DNA of 64,000 nucleotides from an uncultured Ruminococcus sp. Its GTDB lineage: Bacteria; Bacillota; Clostridia; Oscillospirales; CAG-272. The notes beneath the pieces are model-generated. The model searched no databases, was not told where the DNA came from, and was given only the letters and a program-made list of their open reading frames with translations. Every line of letters starts with the position of its first letter. The stretch's first letter is position 1. The DNA lies in assembly GCA_902778145.1 (NCBI GenBank), contig CACYWW010000024.1, positions 1 through 64,000 on the forward strand. Reading direction: 5' to 3'. Below, piece after piece: positions 34,788 through 42,174 of the stretch. Both the position numbers and the translations under genes were made by a program.

Positions 34788-35314
34788 CAACGGATACGGA
34801 AAAACTGCCGAAAAGAAAACACCCGAGACTCGACACGTACGATTATTCGTCAACCGGACTGTATTTCATTACGATTTGCGCGCATAACAGAAAGTGTATA
34901 TTCTCCCGCGTCGTAGGGCGGGGGCTTGCTCCCGCCGCATGCGAGAAAATCAGCGTCGAATATACGGATTACGGTACAATCGCAGAAAACCAGCTTTTTA
35001 TGCTCAAAAATCGTTATCCGACGCTCAGGATATATTCATACGTCATCATGCCGAATCATATCCACCTCGTCATAAATCCATCGTGCGGCGCGGCGGGAGC
35101 AAGCCCCCGCCCTACGATCATGGATATAATTTGTACGTATAAATCTTTGACAACAAGAGAATGTAAAAAGTTATGCCATATTGATAAAGTGTTTCAAACG
35201 TCATTTTACGAACATGTAATCAGAAACAAAGAAGAATACGAGGAAACATTAAAATATATACGGGACAATCCGGCTCACTGGGTATATGATACGCTGTATC
35301 AGATTGATGAATAA
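34784..35314 (+). CDS. REP-associated tyrosine transposase (RAYT, Y1 HUH family)
   Basis: A 176-residue single-domain HUH endonuclease. It has the entry motif DYSSTGLYFITICAHNR, the HUH motif MPNHIHLV, a catalytic Tyr within TYKSLTTR, and the late pattern FYEHVIRNKEEYEETLKYI then RDNPAHW. RAYTs are single-copy transposases thought to spread REP hairpins. Two identical 28-base REP copies in opposite orientation lie inside the coding frame (34911-34938 and 35090-35117) and are translated as GRGLAPAA and GAAGASPRP. The ATG overlaps the rarA stop (ATGA), suggesting translational coupling to rarA. Confidence 0.88.
   Translation: MTTDTEKLPKRKHPRLDTYDYSSTGLYFITICAHNRKCIFSRVVGRGLAPAACEKISVEYTDYGTIAENQLFMLKNRYPTLRIYSYVIMPNHIHLVINPSCGAAGASPRPTIMDIICTYKSLTTRECKKLCHIDKVFQTSFYEHVIRNKEEYEETLKYIRDNPAHWVYDTLYQIDE
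34911..34938 (+). repeat. REP-like hairpin inside the transposase gene, forward copy
   Basis: The element opens TCGTAGGGCGGGGGCTTGC and closes TCCCGCCGC. It folds into a GC-rich hairpin with loop TTGC and is identical, inverted, to 35090-35117. A shortened relative sharing CGTAGGGCGGGGGCTT lies at 52527-52542. Confidence 0.8.
35090..35117 (-). repeat. REP-like hairpin inside the transposase gene, inverted copy
   Basis: The exact reverse complement of 34911-34938 over 28 bases. The pair could also fold together into one long stem enclosing the codons for the HUH motif. Confidence 0.8.
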
Positions 35315-35340
35315 CAAATATACCGGCTGCGCACGGCGGA

Positions 35341-35949
35341 TCATTCTTTTGAAAAAAACGACGGCAGGGTATAACCGCATTTATGGCAATACCCTTTGTT
35401 TATATCCGTCGTTATCCCGCAGACGGCGCACTGCGCCATCGTGTCGGACGGCTTCGGGATGATGACCGTATATTTGCTCCCGTAAATATGGAAAACGCGG
35501 TCGCCGGCTTTGAAATAATCAAGCTCCTGATCTTGTTTTGCGCGCGTGCTGTATACTTTTCTTTTCTCAACGCCGCCGTTTTGGTCTCTTACAAACAGAT
35601 ATATCGTATTTCTTTTATATCCTGTGTCTATTGAGGGCTTGAACGCTCTTTGGTAGTCCTGCGTCGTCGTTACCTTGACTTTTTCGACTTCTCCGAGATA
35701 TGTCTTATCGCTGAACGCCTGACGGATGCCGGAGATGAAAAACGGTATAAGGAATATGACCGCGTAAAAAACGTGGCCTATGATATTGTATTTGGCTATA
35801 TATTCTGTTTGATACATAAAGTCTTTTGTAAAAAAGAAAAACAAAAGAGAGATCAATTCGCACAAAACGAATACAAGCACGGGTTTCAGCTTTGATACCC
35901 GTGCGAATTTTTTAAGGTCAGCCGGCAGATTCAATTCATTATTTTTCAT
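35341..35949 (-). CDS. Membrane protein with C-terminal zinc ribbon, copy 2
   Basis: A 202-residue protein of the same design as 24411-25007: two membrane helices (about 24-44 and 57-78), a beta-rich soluble domain, and a C-terminal zinc ribbon (CAVCGITTDINKGYCHKCGY). The two share layout more than sequence. Function unknown. It is the last gene of a minus-strand series that begins with the MerR regulator, in an AT-richer stretch. GAGGA precedes the ATG. Confidence 0.65.
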   Translation of the reverse strand: MKNNELNLPADLKKFARVSKLKPVLVFVLCELISLLFFFFTKDFMYQTEYIAKYNIIGHVFYAVIFLIPFFISGIRQAFSDKTYLGEVEKVKVTTTQDYQRAFKPSIDTGYKRNTIYLFVRDQNGGVEKRKVYSTRAKQDQELDYFKAGDRVFHIYGSKYTVIIPKPSDTMAQCAVCGITTDINKGYCHKCGYTLPSFFSKE

Positions 35950-35982
35950 TTTTTCCTCACGCCCCGAATGCGCCGCGGTGGG

Positions 35983-36558
35983 TCATTTTTGAAAATTCAG
36001 ATTTTCGATCAGTTTGTTTTTATTATAATAAACGGTGTAGCCGAAAACGTCGTCGCCGTTATACGCCTCGGCGCGCCCGGCTTCTTTTACATAGTAAATT
36101 CTTTTGCATCCGGGAGAAAATATAAGGATATTTTCATATCCCCGGTCGGCGCCGGTAAGATCGATCTTTATTCTCCGCCCTATGACCTCGTTTATGACGT
36201 CCGGCGTAAGCGTTCTGACGCCGGGCAGCGATCCGCGCCGCGATATGCCCATAACGCCGGTATTTTTTAAAATACACGCTTTATTTTCGCTTTCTATCAG
36301 CAGGTTTTTGTTCTTAAAATACTTCGGAAAGAATTTTATGCCGTACGGTCTTCCGCCGGCGGTCATTTCAATATCATATCCGGAATAAACCCTGAAAAAC
36401 GATTTATAAAGCGAGTTCTTTTTTATCGTCCCGCCGGTTTGCCTGCAGTATTTTTTCAGTGCGTTATAATAACCGAGTCTTTCAAATACGATCCTCAAAA
36501 TTTTATAAATCACTACGCATATCAAAGTGGCGCATATGAATATAAACAGGTATTTCAA
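35983..36558 (-). CDS. Membrane-anchored protein of unknown function
   Basis: A 191-residue protein with an N-terminal membrane helix (about 3-22) and a basic, aromatic-rich soluble domain (GGTIKKNSLYKSFFRVYSGY, YGIKFFPKYFKNKN). I recognise no family. The soluble part is probably cytoplasmic or wall-facing depending on helix orientation; the charge pattern does not decide. It lies between two other small membrane protein genes in the MerR-led unit. Confidence 0.55.
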   Translation of the reverse strand: MKYLFIFICATLICVVIYKILRIVFERLGYYNALKKYCRQTGGTIKKNSLYKSFFRVYSGYDIEMTAGGRPYGIKFFPKYFKNKNLLIESENKACILKNTGVMGISRRGSLPGVRTLTPDVINEVIGRRIKIDLTGADRGYENILIFSPGCKRIYYVKEAGRAEAYNGDDVFGYTVYYNKNKLIENLNFQK

Positions 36559-36571
36559 AATCTTATTTCCT

Positions 36572-37141
36572 TTACTGAAGCGTTACGGAATTTTCAATAA
36601 GGCTTTTTCTCATAATTAAAAGAACGATAAATCTGACCGCGTATAAAATAACGAACGTAACGGCAACAGATATCAAGATCCCGAGTACAGCGTTTCCGCT
36701 TGTTATATACGCCCAAAGCTCCATTATATAAAACTTCTCAAACGAAAACGAATTTGCAAGGTCAACGCTAGAAAACGCGTAAAACAGCGTGTAAGGTATA
36801 AGAAATACGATATATACCGGTATCTCAAACACGGCGTTCTTCAAATAATGCTTTTTGAAAACGTCGAAGACCGGCGTTTTGTTTTTTATTTCCGCCTTCA
36901 TTTCGTCGCGGAAAGTCACGCTGCGCGTGTTTATGACCGTGTAAACGATACAGAAAACTATCTGTATGACTATCGCGTAGACCGTTATGACCGCTGCCGC
37001 TTTTGGCTCATATCCGTCGCGCCAGATGTTCTCGACTATCGAGTTGAGCGCAAGCCCGAATATCAGTGACTGCGCAAGATGACCGGCGACAAGCGCTGTG
37101 ATCCAGAACAGGACGGGTTTTATTCTGTTGAATACTTTCAT
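36572..37141 (-). CDS. Polytopic membrane protein of unknown function
   Basis: A 189-residue protein with four long hydrophobic segments at about 8-32, 45-70, 102-125 and 143-175. No family was recognised. AAGGAGCGG precedes the ATG. The gene is 51 bases downstream of the MerR gene and 13 bases upstream of the next, so it is likely co-transcribed with them and may be a MerR target. Confidence 0.55.
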   Translation of the reverse strand: MKVFNRIKPVLFWITALVAGHLAQSLIFGLALNSIVENIWRDGYEPKAAAVITVYAIVIQIVFCIVYTVINTRSVTFRDEMKAEIKNKTPVFDVFKKHYLKNAVFEIPVYIVFLIPYTLFYAFSSVDLANSFSFEKFYIMELWAYITSGNAVLGILISVAVTFVILYAVRFIVLLIMRKSLIENSVTLQ

Positions 37142-37192
37142 TCTGCCGCTCCTTATTATCCGTTTTTTGTTATATACAGCGATCGAAAAAAG

Positions 37193-38287
37193 TCATTCGT
37201 TTTTTCTTTTAAAAACATACAGCATGGGCTCGCACCCGCCGTACGAGTAATCTCCGGATTTGTGCTGTAAGAACAGGAATTCAGCATCTTTTATACGTTT
37301 TATCACATATTTTTCCGCGGTCATTTCTCTGTCGTTAAGCACGTAATCCTTTGTATAACGTACTGTGATGTTTGCCGTCCCCTTTTCCGTTTTTACGGTT
37401 TTAGTGCATATCCCGCGCGGTAAAAAGCGCACGGAAACAATCCAGAGGTTTTCTTTTTTCCAATTCATTTTTGACGTATCAAAGCTTTCTACGGTTTTGA
37501 TGAAATCCACCGCTTCCCATTCGCCCGACACGGCAGGGTCGTCGACGTACGGCATATCCGTGTCGTCCACGCGTTTTTTTACGGTCTTTGACGTATATAA
37601 AGCGTTGTCGGTCTGTTTGTAGAGCAAATAGACCGGATCGTCGCCGTTTTCAATACAGTTGTCGTCAAAGTATTCTATCGTCATATACTTTTCGCCGTCT
37701 TTTTCGATAACAGTATAAGGATTCGGTACGGCAAAACCGTGGTCGCCTAAGATCCTGTATAAAACGCCTTTCGTCCAGAACCACACCCAGACGAACGCGC
37801 CGCCGGGCAGAAACGGTATCTCTTTATGCGCAAAGCCGTCCGGCTCGGTCAAAGATGTTATATCGTTTTTATCCGCAAGCTGACCGCAGAGCGTCCATTT
37901 GCCTGCGACGCCGGGATCGTCCGTGAAAGGAAAATCAAGCAGGGCGTAAAAATCAAGTTTTTCCGGCTTATGCGTAAGCTCGTCTATTTTTCTTATGTTT
38001 TCTTTGCTTTCGGTAATATCGGAGAGCATCTCTTTTTTTCTTTTTATCATCATCTCTCTGTATTTATCACCGTCCGCAGTGAACAGCTCTTTTATCTCGT
38101 TCAATTCAAAACCGAGACTTTTGTAAAACTGTATTTTGCGGAATTTTTCAATATCGGAGGGTGAATAAAGTCTGTAACCGGTGTATTTATCCGTAGCCTC
38201 CGGACGAAGAACGCCCTCCGCGTCATAATAACGCAGCGTCTGCGTATTGACGCCGCATATTTTTGCCATATTTCCTATTTTTATCAT
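37193..38287 (-). CDS. MerR family regulator with duplicated C-terminal domain
   Basis: A 364-residue protein. Residues 1-70 are a MerR winged helix (MIKIGNMAKICGVNTQTLRY, YDAEGVLRPE, GYRLYSPSDIEKFRKIQFY), followed by a coiled coil (about 75-110). The C-terminal half contains two related beta-rich units, one starting FTDDPGVAGKWTLCGQL (about residue 119) and one starting YVDDPAVSGEWEAVDFI (about residue 250), which look like tandem calycin or lipocalin-like ligand-binding barrels. No metal-binding Cys set of the MerR/CueR type is present, so a small organic ligand or cell-envelope compound is more likely. Its promoter has the 19-base spacer and palindrome typical of MerR control. Confidence 0.85.
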   Translation of the reverse strand: MIKIGNMAKICGVNTQTLRYYDAEGVLRPEATDKYTGYRLYSPSDIEKFRKIQFYKSLGFELNEIKELFTADGDKYREMMIKRKKEMLSDITESKENIRKIDELTHKPEKLDFYALLDFPFTDDPGVAGKWTLCGQLADKNDITSLTEPDGFAHKEIPFLPGGAFVWVWFWTKGVLYRILGDHGFAVPNPYTVIEKDGEKYMTIEYFDDNCIENGDDPVYLLYKQTDNALYTSKTVKKRVDDTDMPYVDDPAVSGEWEAVDFIKTVESFDTSKMNWKKENLWIVSVRFLPRGICTKTVKTEKGTANITVRYTKDYVLNDREMTAEKYVIKRIKDAEFLFLQHKSGDYSYGGCEPMLYVFKRKNE

Positions 38288-38308
38288 ACAGCGCCCTCCT
38301 TTGCGTTG

Positions 38309-38339
38309 ATTATAACATTACAGTATACTGTAAAGTCAA
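38309..38339 (-). promoter_or_regulatory. MerR-type promoter with 19-bp spacer and palindromic operator
   Basis: On the minus strand TTGACT, a 19-base spacer and TATAAT. The perfect palindrome TTACAGTATACTGTAA (38318-38333) fills the spacer. Long 19-20 base spacers with a centred operator are the signature of MerR-activated promoters, here directing the regulator's own gene. Confidence 0.88.
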
Positions 38340-38394
38340 TATTCCCCGGATAATGTTAAATAAAAGTTCACAATCATATGTTGAGGATTTGATA

Positions 38395-38423
38395 TTGACA
38401 AAAAGATAAAAAAAGAGTATAAT
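38395..38423 (+). promoter_or_regulatory. Consensus promoter of rnpB
   Basis: Perfect TTGACA (38395-38400), 17 bases, perfect TATAAT (38418-38423). The RNA would begin at about 38429. Confidence 0.9.
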
Positions 38424-38428
38424 CAAAA

Positions 38429-38888
38429 GGCTGTGTCAGACGACCGCGCGGTATGGCGCCGAAAGGTATTACCGTGAGGAAAGTCCGGGCATCACAGGGC
38501 AGGATAACGGATAACGTCCGCCGAGGGTGACCTCCGGGAAAGTGCAACAGAAATATACCGCCTCAGGCGTATCCGGGTAATATCCTGAGCGCGCCGAGGG
38601 GGTCCTCAAATCGCGCTTGCGCGGTTTGGGGTTCCCCGAGGGGTCCTCAAATCATGCGTCAGCATGGTTTGGGGTTCCCGAGGTAAGGGTGGAAAGGCGA
38701 GGTAAGAGCTCACCGGCATTGGTGGCAACACCGTGCAAATGTAAACCCTATCCGATGCAACACCGGGTGAAAGAAGGGCTGCCCGTCCGTCCCGCAAGGG
38801 AATTTCCGGGGTGGCAAAGAGCTGTGCGGCGACGCACACGCCAAGACAGATGGCCGTCATAAACAGAACCCGGCTTACGACACGGCCG
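38429..38888 (+). ncRNA. rnpB: RNase P RNA (bacterial type A)
   Basis: The catalytic RNA of RNase P, which matures tRNA 5' ends. The ends pair as P1 (GGCTGTGTC with GACACGGCC). Conserved blocks are GAGGAAAGTCCGGGC near the 5' side, GAAAGTGCAACAGAAATA, a GGTAAGAGCTCACCGG block, and near the 3' end AGACAGATGGCCG then ACAGAACCCGGCTTACG. The pattern is type A rather than the Bacillus type B. At 460 nucleotides it is longer than usual because of two tandem hairpins at 38599-38679 in the P12 region. Confidence 0.95.
38599..38679 (+). repeat. Tandem duplicated hairpin inserted in rnpB P12
   Basis: Two adjacent hairpins (38599-38637 and 38640-38679) share the same outer arms, GGGGTCCTCAAATC and GGTTTGGGGTTCCC, but differ in their tips (GCGCTTGCGC against ATGCGTCAGCAT). 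Each is a near-perfect stem with a small T/TT internal loop. Confidence 0.85.
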
Positions 38889-38890
38889 AC

Positions 38891-38920
38891 GGCTCCCGCA
38901 AGGGAGCCGGCGCTTTTTAT
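38891..38920 (+). terminator. rnpB terminator 1
   Basis: CGGCTCCC / GGGAGCCG stem with loop GCAA, followed by GCGCTTTTTA. Confidence 0.8.
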
Positions 38921-38923
38921 TTG

Positions 38924-38946
38924 TCGCTTTCAAAGCGACCTTTTTT
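38924..38946 (+). terminator. rnpB terminator 2
   Basis: GTCGCTT / AAGCGAC stem with a three-base loop and TTTTTTGTTTTTT after it, immediately behind terminator 1. Confidence 0.7.
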
Positions 38947-38999
38947 GTTTTTTCCGTGCTATAATGGGCTCAGAAAAAACGAAAGAGAGGAAACACAAA

Positions 39000-39584
39000 A
39001 TGAAGAAAAACACAACGGAGCTCGTATTCATACTCGACAAGAGCGGTTCGATGCACGGTCTTGAGACCGACACGATAGGCGGCTTCAACTCGACGGTGGA
39101 CGAACAGAAGAAGCTTGAGGGCGACGTGCTCGTCACCACGGTGCTTTTCAGCAACGCGTCGGAGACGGTACACGACAGGGTCGACATCTCGAAGATCGCG
39201 CCGATGACGGAAAAGGATTACCGCGTGGGCGGCTGCACCGCTCTGCTCGACGCGGTCGGCAACACGATAAAGCACATCGAGACTATCCACAAATACATCC
39301 GTCCCGAGGACGTTCCCGAAAAGACGATGTTCGTGATCATGACGGACGGTCTTGAGAACGCGAGCCATGAGTACACGGGCGATCAGGTCAGAAAAACGAT
39401 CAAAAAGAAGAAGGAAGAAGGCTGGAACTTCATCTTTCTCGCCTCCAATATCGACGCGGCGGAAGCGGCGGAGAGCATCGGCGTAGGCGCCGCAAACGCC
39501 GAGGCGTTCGAGTCTTCGGCAGACGGCAGCCGTAAGATGTTTGCGGCGGCGTGCGCCAAGGTCAGCGAATTCCGCAAAAAATAA
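39000..39584 (+). CDS. VWA domain protein
   Basis: A 194-residue cytoplasmic protein that is a single von Willebrand factor A domain. The metal-binding MIDAS motif is DKSGSMHG (residues 13-20), with the distal Thr in GGCTALLDA and MTDGLENAS. Stand-alone VWA proteins of this type occur in anaerobes and often act with AAA+ ATPases or in stress responses, but no partner is adjacent. GAGAGGAAAC precedes the ATG and TATAAT lies at 38960-38965, although its -35 box is weak. A minus-oriented terminator follows. Confidence 0.88.
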   Translation: MKKNTTELVFILDKSGSMHGLETDTIGGFNSTVDEQKKLEGDVLVTTVLFSNASETVHDRVDISKIAPMTEKDYRVGGCTALLDAVGNTIKHIETIHKYIRPEDVPEKTMFVIMTDGLENASHEYTGDQVRKTIKKKKEEGWNFIFLASNIDAAEAAESIGVGAANAEAFESSADGSRKMFAAACAKVSEFRKK

Positions 39585-39608
39585 AGAACAGCCAAAAAGA
39601 CGCAAAAA

Positions 39609-39637
39609 GCTCCCTCGCCGTCATCGGTCGGGGGAGC
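39609..39637 (-). terminator. Terminator of the oxidoreductase/rhaA unit
   Basis: GCTCCCTCG / CGGGGGAGC stem; on the minus strand it runs into TTTTTGCGTCTTTTT. It may also stop readthrough from the VWA gene. Confidence 0.72.
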
Positions 39638-39648
39638 CTTCTCTCTTG

Positions 39649-40773
39649 TCAGATCTTTATTTTCTTTTCTTCCCAGCTCATGCCGGCGCGGAAATCCGGT
39701 ACGTCGAGCACGCGCCCGTTGTTCGTGACGGACAGCTGAGACAGGAGCGCGACGGACGTCCATTCCGCGGCTTTATAGACGTTGAGCTCCGGCTGTACGC
39801 CTGTCTTTATCGCCTCGATGAAATCCTTGACTATGTAATAATCTCCGCCGCCGTGGCCCGCGGCGTCGCCTTCTCCGCTCTTGTAGCGTTCCGGCAGATA
39901 CTCCTTATAGTCGAACAGCGGCTTCCACGTATAACAGCCCGTGCGCGGCTCATCTCCGTCGAGCGCTATCATCGGTTCTCCGCCGAGACGCGGGGATTCG
40001 TAGCAGCCCTTCGTTCCCTGTATCTGATAATAAGCCATCGCGTGCGGACGGGGCGATACGGTGTCGACTCTGATCTTGACGAGCTTTCCGGATCTGAGCT
40101 GACACATCGTCTGCGTCAGGTCGTCGTTGCGGAGCCCGAACGGGTTGTGATTTCCGGGGCTGAAGCTCGCGATCGAAACGATCCTGTCGTCATCGAAGCA
40201 CTGCATCACCGGGCCAAGGCTGTGCGTGGGATAGAACGATCCGCGCGTGCCCATCTGCCAGTAGCTGCGCCAGCCTGTCTTGCCGTGCCACGTGCGCAGG
40301 GACGTGCAGTCGTGAGTGTATTCACCCTCACCGTAATAGATCTCGCCGAAGAATCCATTTTTGACGAGCTGACGGACAAGCTGCACCTCGGGCATGTAGC
40401 AGTAGTTTTCCGCGTACATGTAGATCTTACCGGACTTTTCAACGGCTTCGATCAGCCACCAGAGCTCATCCATCGACACCGCCGCCGTCACCTCGCACAT
40501 AACGTGCTTGCCGGCGTGAAGCGCGGCGATCGACTGTGTGACGTGGAGCTGCATCGGCGTAGATACGACGACGGCATCTATATCGGCCTTTTCAAGCATA
40601 TCGTCGTAAATGCGGTAAAGCTGAAGCTCGGGATCGCCTATCGCGTCCTTCGCCGCCTGAAGCGCGCCTTCGTCAAGGTCGCACATCGCGGTTATCTTCG
40701 CCTCCTCCGGCATCGCTTTTATCGCCTGTACGACAGACAGGCCGCGGGCGCCCACGATTCCTATTTTGATCAT
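39649..40773 (-). CDS. Gfo/Idh/MocA family oxidoreductase
   Basis: A 374-residue NAD(P)-dependent sugar dehydrogenase-type protein. The Rossmann fold begins MIKIGIVGARGLSVVQAIKA, with the family EVTAAVSMDEL region (about 105-120) in place of the common EKP motif. The C-terminal substrate domain includes WRSYWQMGTRGSFYPTHSLG and a long variable region. The substrate cannot be assigned. It lies 55 bases downstream of rhaA on the same strand, which suggests a role in rhamnose or a related deoxysugar or uronate pathway. AAAGGAGA precedes the ATG at 40773. Confidence 0.85.
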   Translation of the reverse strand: MIKIGIVGARGLSVVQAIKAMPEEAKITAMCDLDEGALQAAKDAIGDPELQLYRIYDDMLEKADIDAVVVSTPMQLHVTQSIAALHAGKHVMCEVTAAVSMDELWWLIEAVEKSGKIYMYAENYCYMPEVQLVRQLVKNGFFGEIYYGEGEYTHDCTSLRTWHGKTGWRSYWQMGTRGSFYPTHSLGPVMQCFDDDRIVSIASFSPGNHNPFGLRNDDLTQTMCQLRSGKLVKIRVDTVSPRPHAMAYYQIQGTKGCYESPRLGGEPMIALDGDEPRTGCYTWKPLFDYKEYLPERYKSGEGDAAGHGGGDYYIVKDFIEAIKTGVQPELNVYKAAEWTSVALLSQLSVTNNGRVLDVPDFRAGMSWEEKKIKI

Positions 40774-40790
40774 AACGTCTCCTTTACGGA

Positions 40791-40817
40791 AATGAGCCGC
40801 CATGTCAGCGGCTCATT
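40791..40817. other. Hairpin between rhaA and the oxidoreductase gene
   Basis: AATGAGCCGC / GCGGCTCATT, a perfect ten-pair stem with a seven-base loop. On the minus strand it lacks a T-run, so it is more likely an RNA-processing or stabilising element than a terminator. Confidence 0.5.
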
Positions 40818-40828
40818 TCATTTTTTGA

Positions 40829-42079
40829 TTATTTTCTCTTTGAGAGGACTTCAGCCTCATACTTCTTGACTTCTTCGAACCAGCCGCATTCGGTGGTGCC
40901 GCACTGACGGCAAAATTCTTCCCAGACGTCGCCCAGAGGAAGCATCTTCATCTCTTCCTGACGGACCATGAGCTCGGTGAATTCCGCATTGTCCTGGAGC
41001 CTCTTCAGCTCGGCGTGCGGGGTGAGCATCGCGGCGAGCAGAGCCTTCTTCCAGGATCTTACGCCTACGGTCCAGGCGGAGATACGGTTGATGCTCGCGT
41101 CAAAGTAGTCGAGCGCCATGTAAACTCTGTCAAGCGCGTTGCAGCGGACGATCTCCTTTGCCATTTCCTTCGTCTCGTCGTCGAGGAGCAGGACGTGGTC
41201 GGAGTCCCAGCGGACGCCGCGGGTGATGTGAAGAGCGATCTCCGGGAAGTAGCAAAGCAAAGCGGGGATCTTGTCGGAGACGACCTCGGTCGGATGATAG
41301 TGACCGTTGTCCATCAGCGGCAGTACGTTCTCATGAGTTGCGGCGAAGGTGAGCGTGAATTCGGCGGAGCCGGCGGTGTAGGACTCTACGCCTATACCGA
41401 AGACCTTGGATTCAACGCAAGGCTTGACGAGCTTGGGATCGTGCGGCTCGGCGATGATCTCCTCGATCGACTGCTTGTAGCGGAGTCTCGGGCCCATTCT
41501 GTCGGCGGGGACGTCCTTGAAGCCGTCGCCTATCCAGATGTTCATAACGCAGGGGATACCGGTCTCGCGGGCGAAATACTCGGATATACGGATGCAGGCC
41601 TTACCGTGCTCGACCCAGAATTTTCTCGTTTCCTCATCGGGGGAGGAGAGGGTCAGACCGTCTTTTACCTTCGGATGGGAGAAGAAGGTCGGGTTGAAAT
41701 CTATGCCCATGCCTCTTTCCTTCGCGAATTTTACCCATTTCGCAAAGTGCTTCGGCTCGAGCTTGTCGCGATCGACGAACTCACCGGGCTCGAATATCGC
41801 GTAGCAGGCGTGAAGGTTGAGCTTCAGCTTGCCGGGGCAGAGGGATATGACCTTGTCTATATCGGACATCAGCTCATCGGGCGTTCTCGCCTTTCCGGGA
41901 TAGTTGCCTGTCGTCTGGATGCCGCCGGTAAGAGGACCGTCATGGTCGAAGCCTATGACGTCGTCGCCCTGCCAGCAGTGAAGCGCTACGGGGATGTCCT
42001 TCAGCTTAGCTATAACGGCGTCGGTATCGATACCGAGCTTCGCGTATATGGCTTTTGCGGATTCGTATCTTGTGCTCAT
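40829..42079 (-). CDS. rhaA: L-rhamnose isomerase
   Basis: A 416-residue cytoplasmic isomerase converting L-rhamnose to L-rhamnulose. It matches RhaA nearly end to end: VALHCWQGDDVIGFD, GGIQTTGNYPGKA, KLNLHACYAI, IDFNPTFFSHP, metal-ligand regions around LMDNGHYHPTE and HITRGVRWDSDH, and LDYFDASINRISAW. Length is close to the E. coli enzyme (419). The ATG at 42079 has AAAGGAG upstream; a longer frame to 42157 would start in the promoter. Rhamnulokinase and aldolase genes are not in this window. Confidence 0.95.
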   Translation of the reverse strand: MSTRYESAKAIYAKLGIDTDAVIAKLKDIPVALHCWQGDDVIGFDHDGPLTGGIQTTGNYPGKARTPDELMSDIDKVISLCPGKLKLNLHACYAIFEPGEFVDRDKLEPKHFAKWVKFAKERGMGIDFNPTFFSHPKVKDGLTLSSPDEETRKFWVEHGKACIRISEYFARETGIPCVMNIWIGDGFKDVPADRMGPRLRYKQSIEEIIAEPHDPKLVKPCVESKVFGIGVESYTAGSAEFTLTFAATHENVLPLMDNGHYHPTEVVSDKIPALLCYFPEIALHITRGVRWDSDHVLLLDDETKEMAKEIVRCNALDRVYMALDYFDASINRISAWTVGVRSWKKALLAAMLTPHAELKRLQDNAEFTELMVRQEEMKMLPLGDVWEEFCRQCGTTECGWFEEVKKYEAEVLSKRK

Positions 42080-42128
42080 ATAATAACTCCTTTTGTATCT
42101 TTTCCGCCCTCGGGCGGCTTTTTTCTTT

Positions 42129-42157
42129 ATTGTACCACTCAATTGTGAATATTGCAA
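42129..42157 (-). promoter_or_regulatory. SigA-type promoter of rhaA
   Basis: On the minus strand TTGCAA, 17 bases, TACAAT. The leader then carries a small GCCGCCC / GGGCGG hairpin (about 42103-42118) before the ribosome binding site. Confidence 0.62.
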
Positions 42158-42174
42158 TAATATTCGGATTATTT

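Noticed and set aside
34911..35117. Terminal inverted repeats of an insertion sequence
   Set aside because: The inverted copies lie inside the transposase coding frame, do not bound the gene, and no target duplication is seen; they are REP hairpins.
38811..38999. Extension of the VWA gene into rnpB
   Set aside because: The region belongs to RNase P RNA and its terminators; the ATG at 39000 has a good ribosome binding site.
40791..40817. Terminator between rhaA and the oxidoreductase gene
   Set aside because: The stem is perfect, but no T-run follows on the minus strand.
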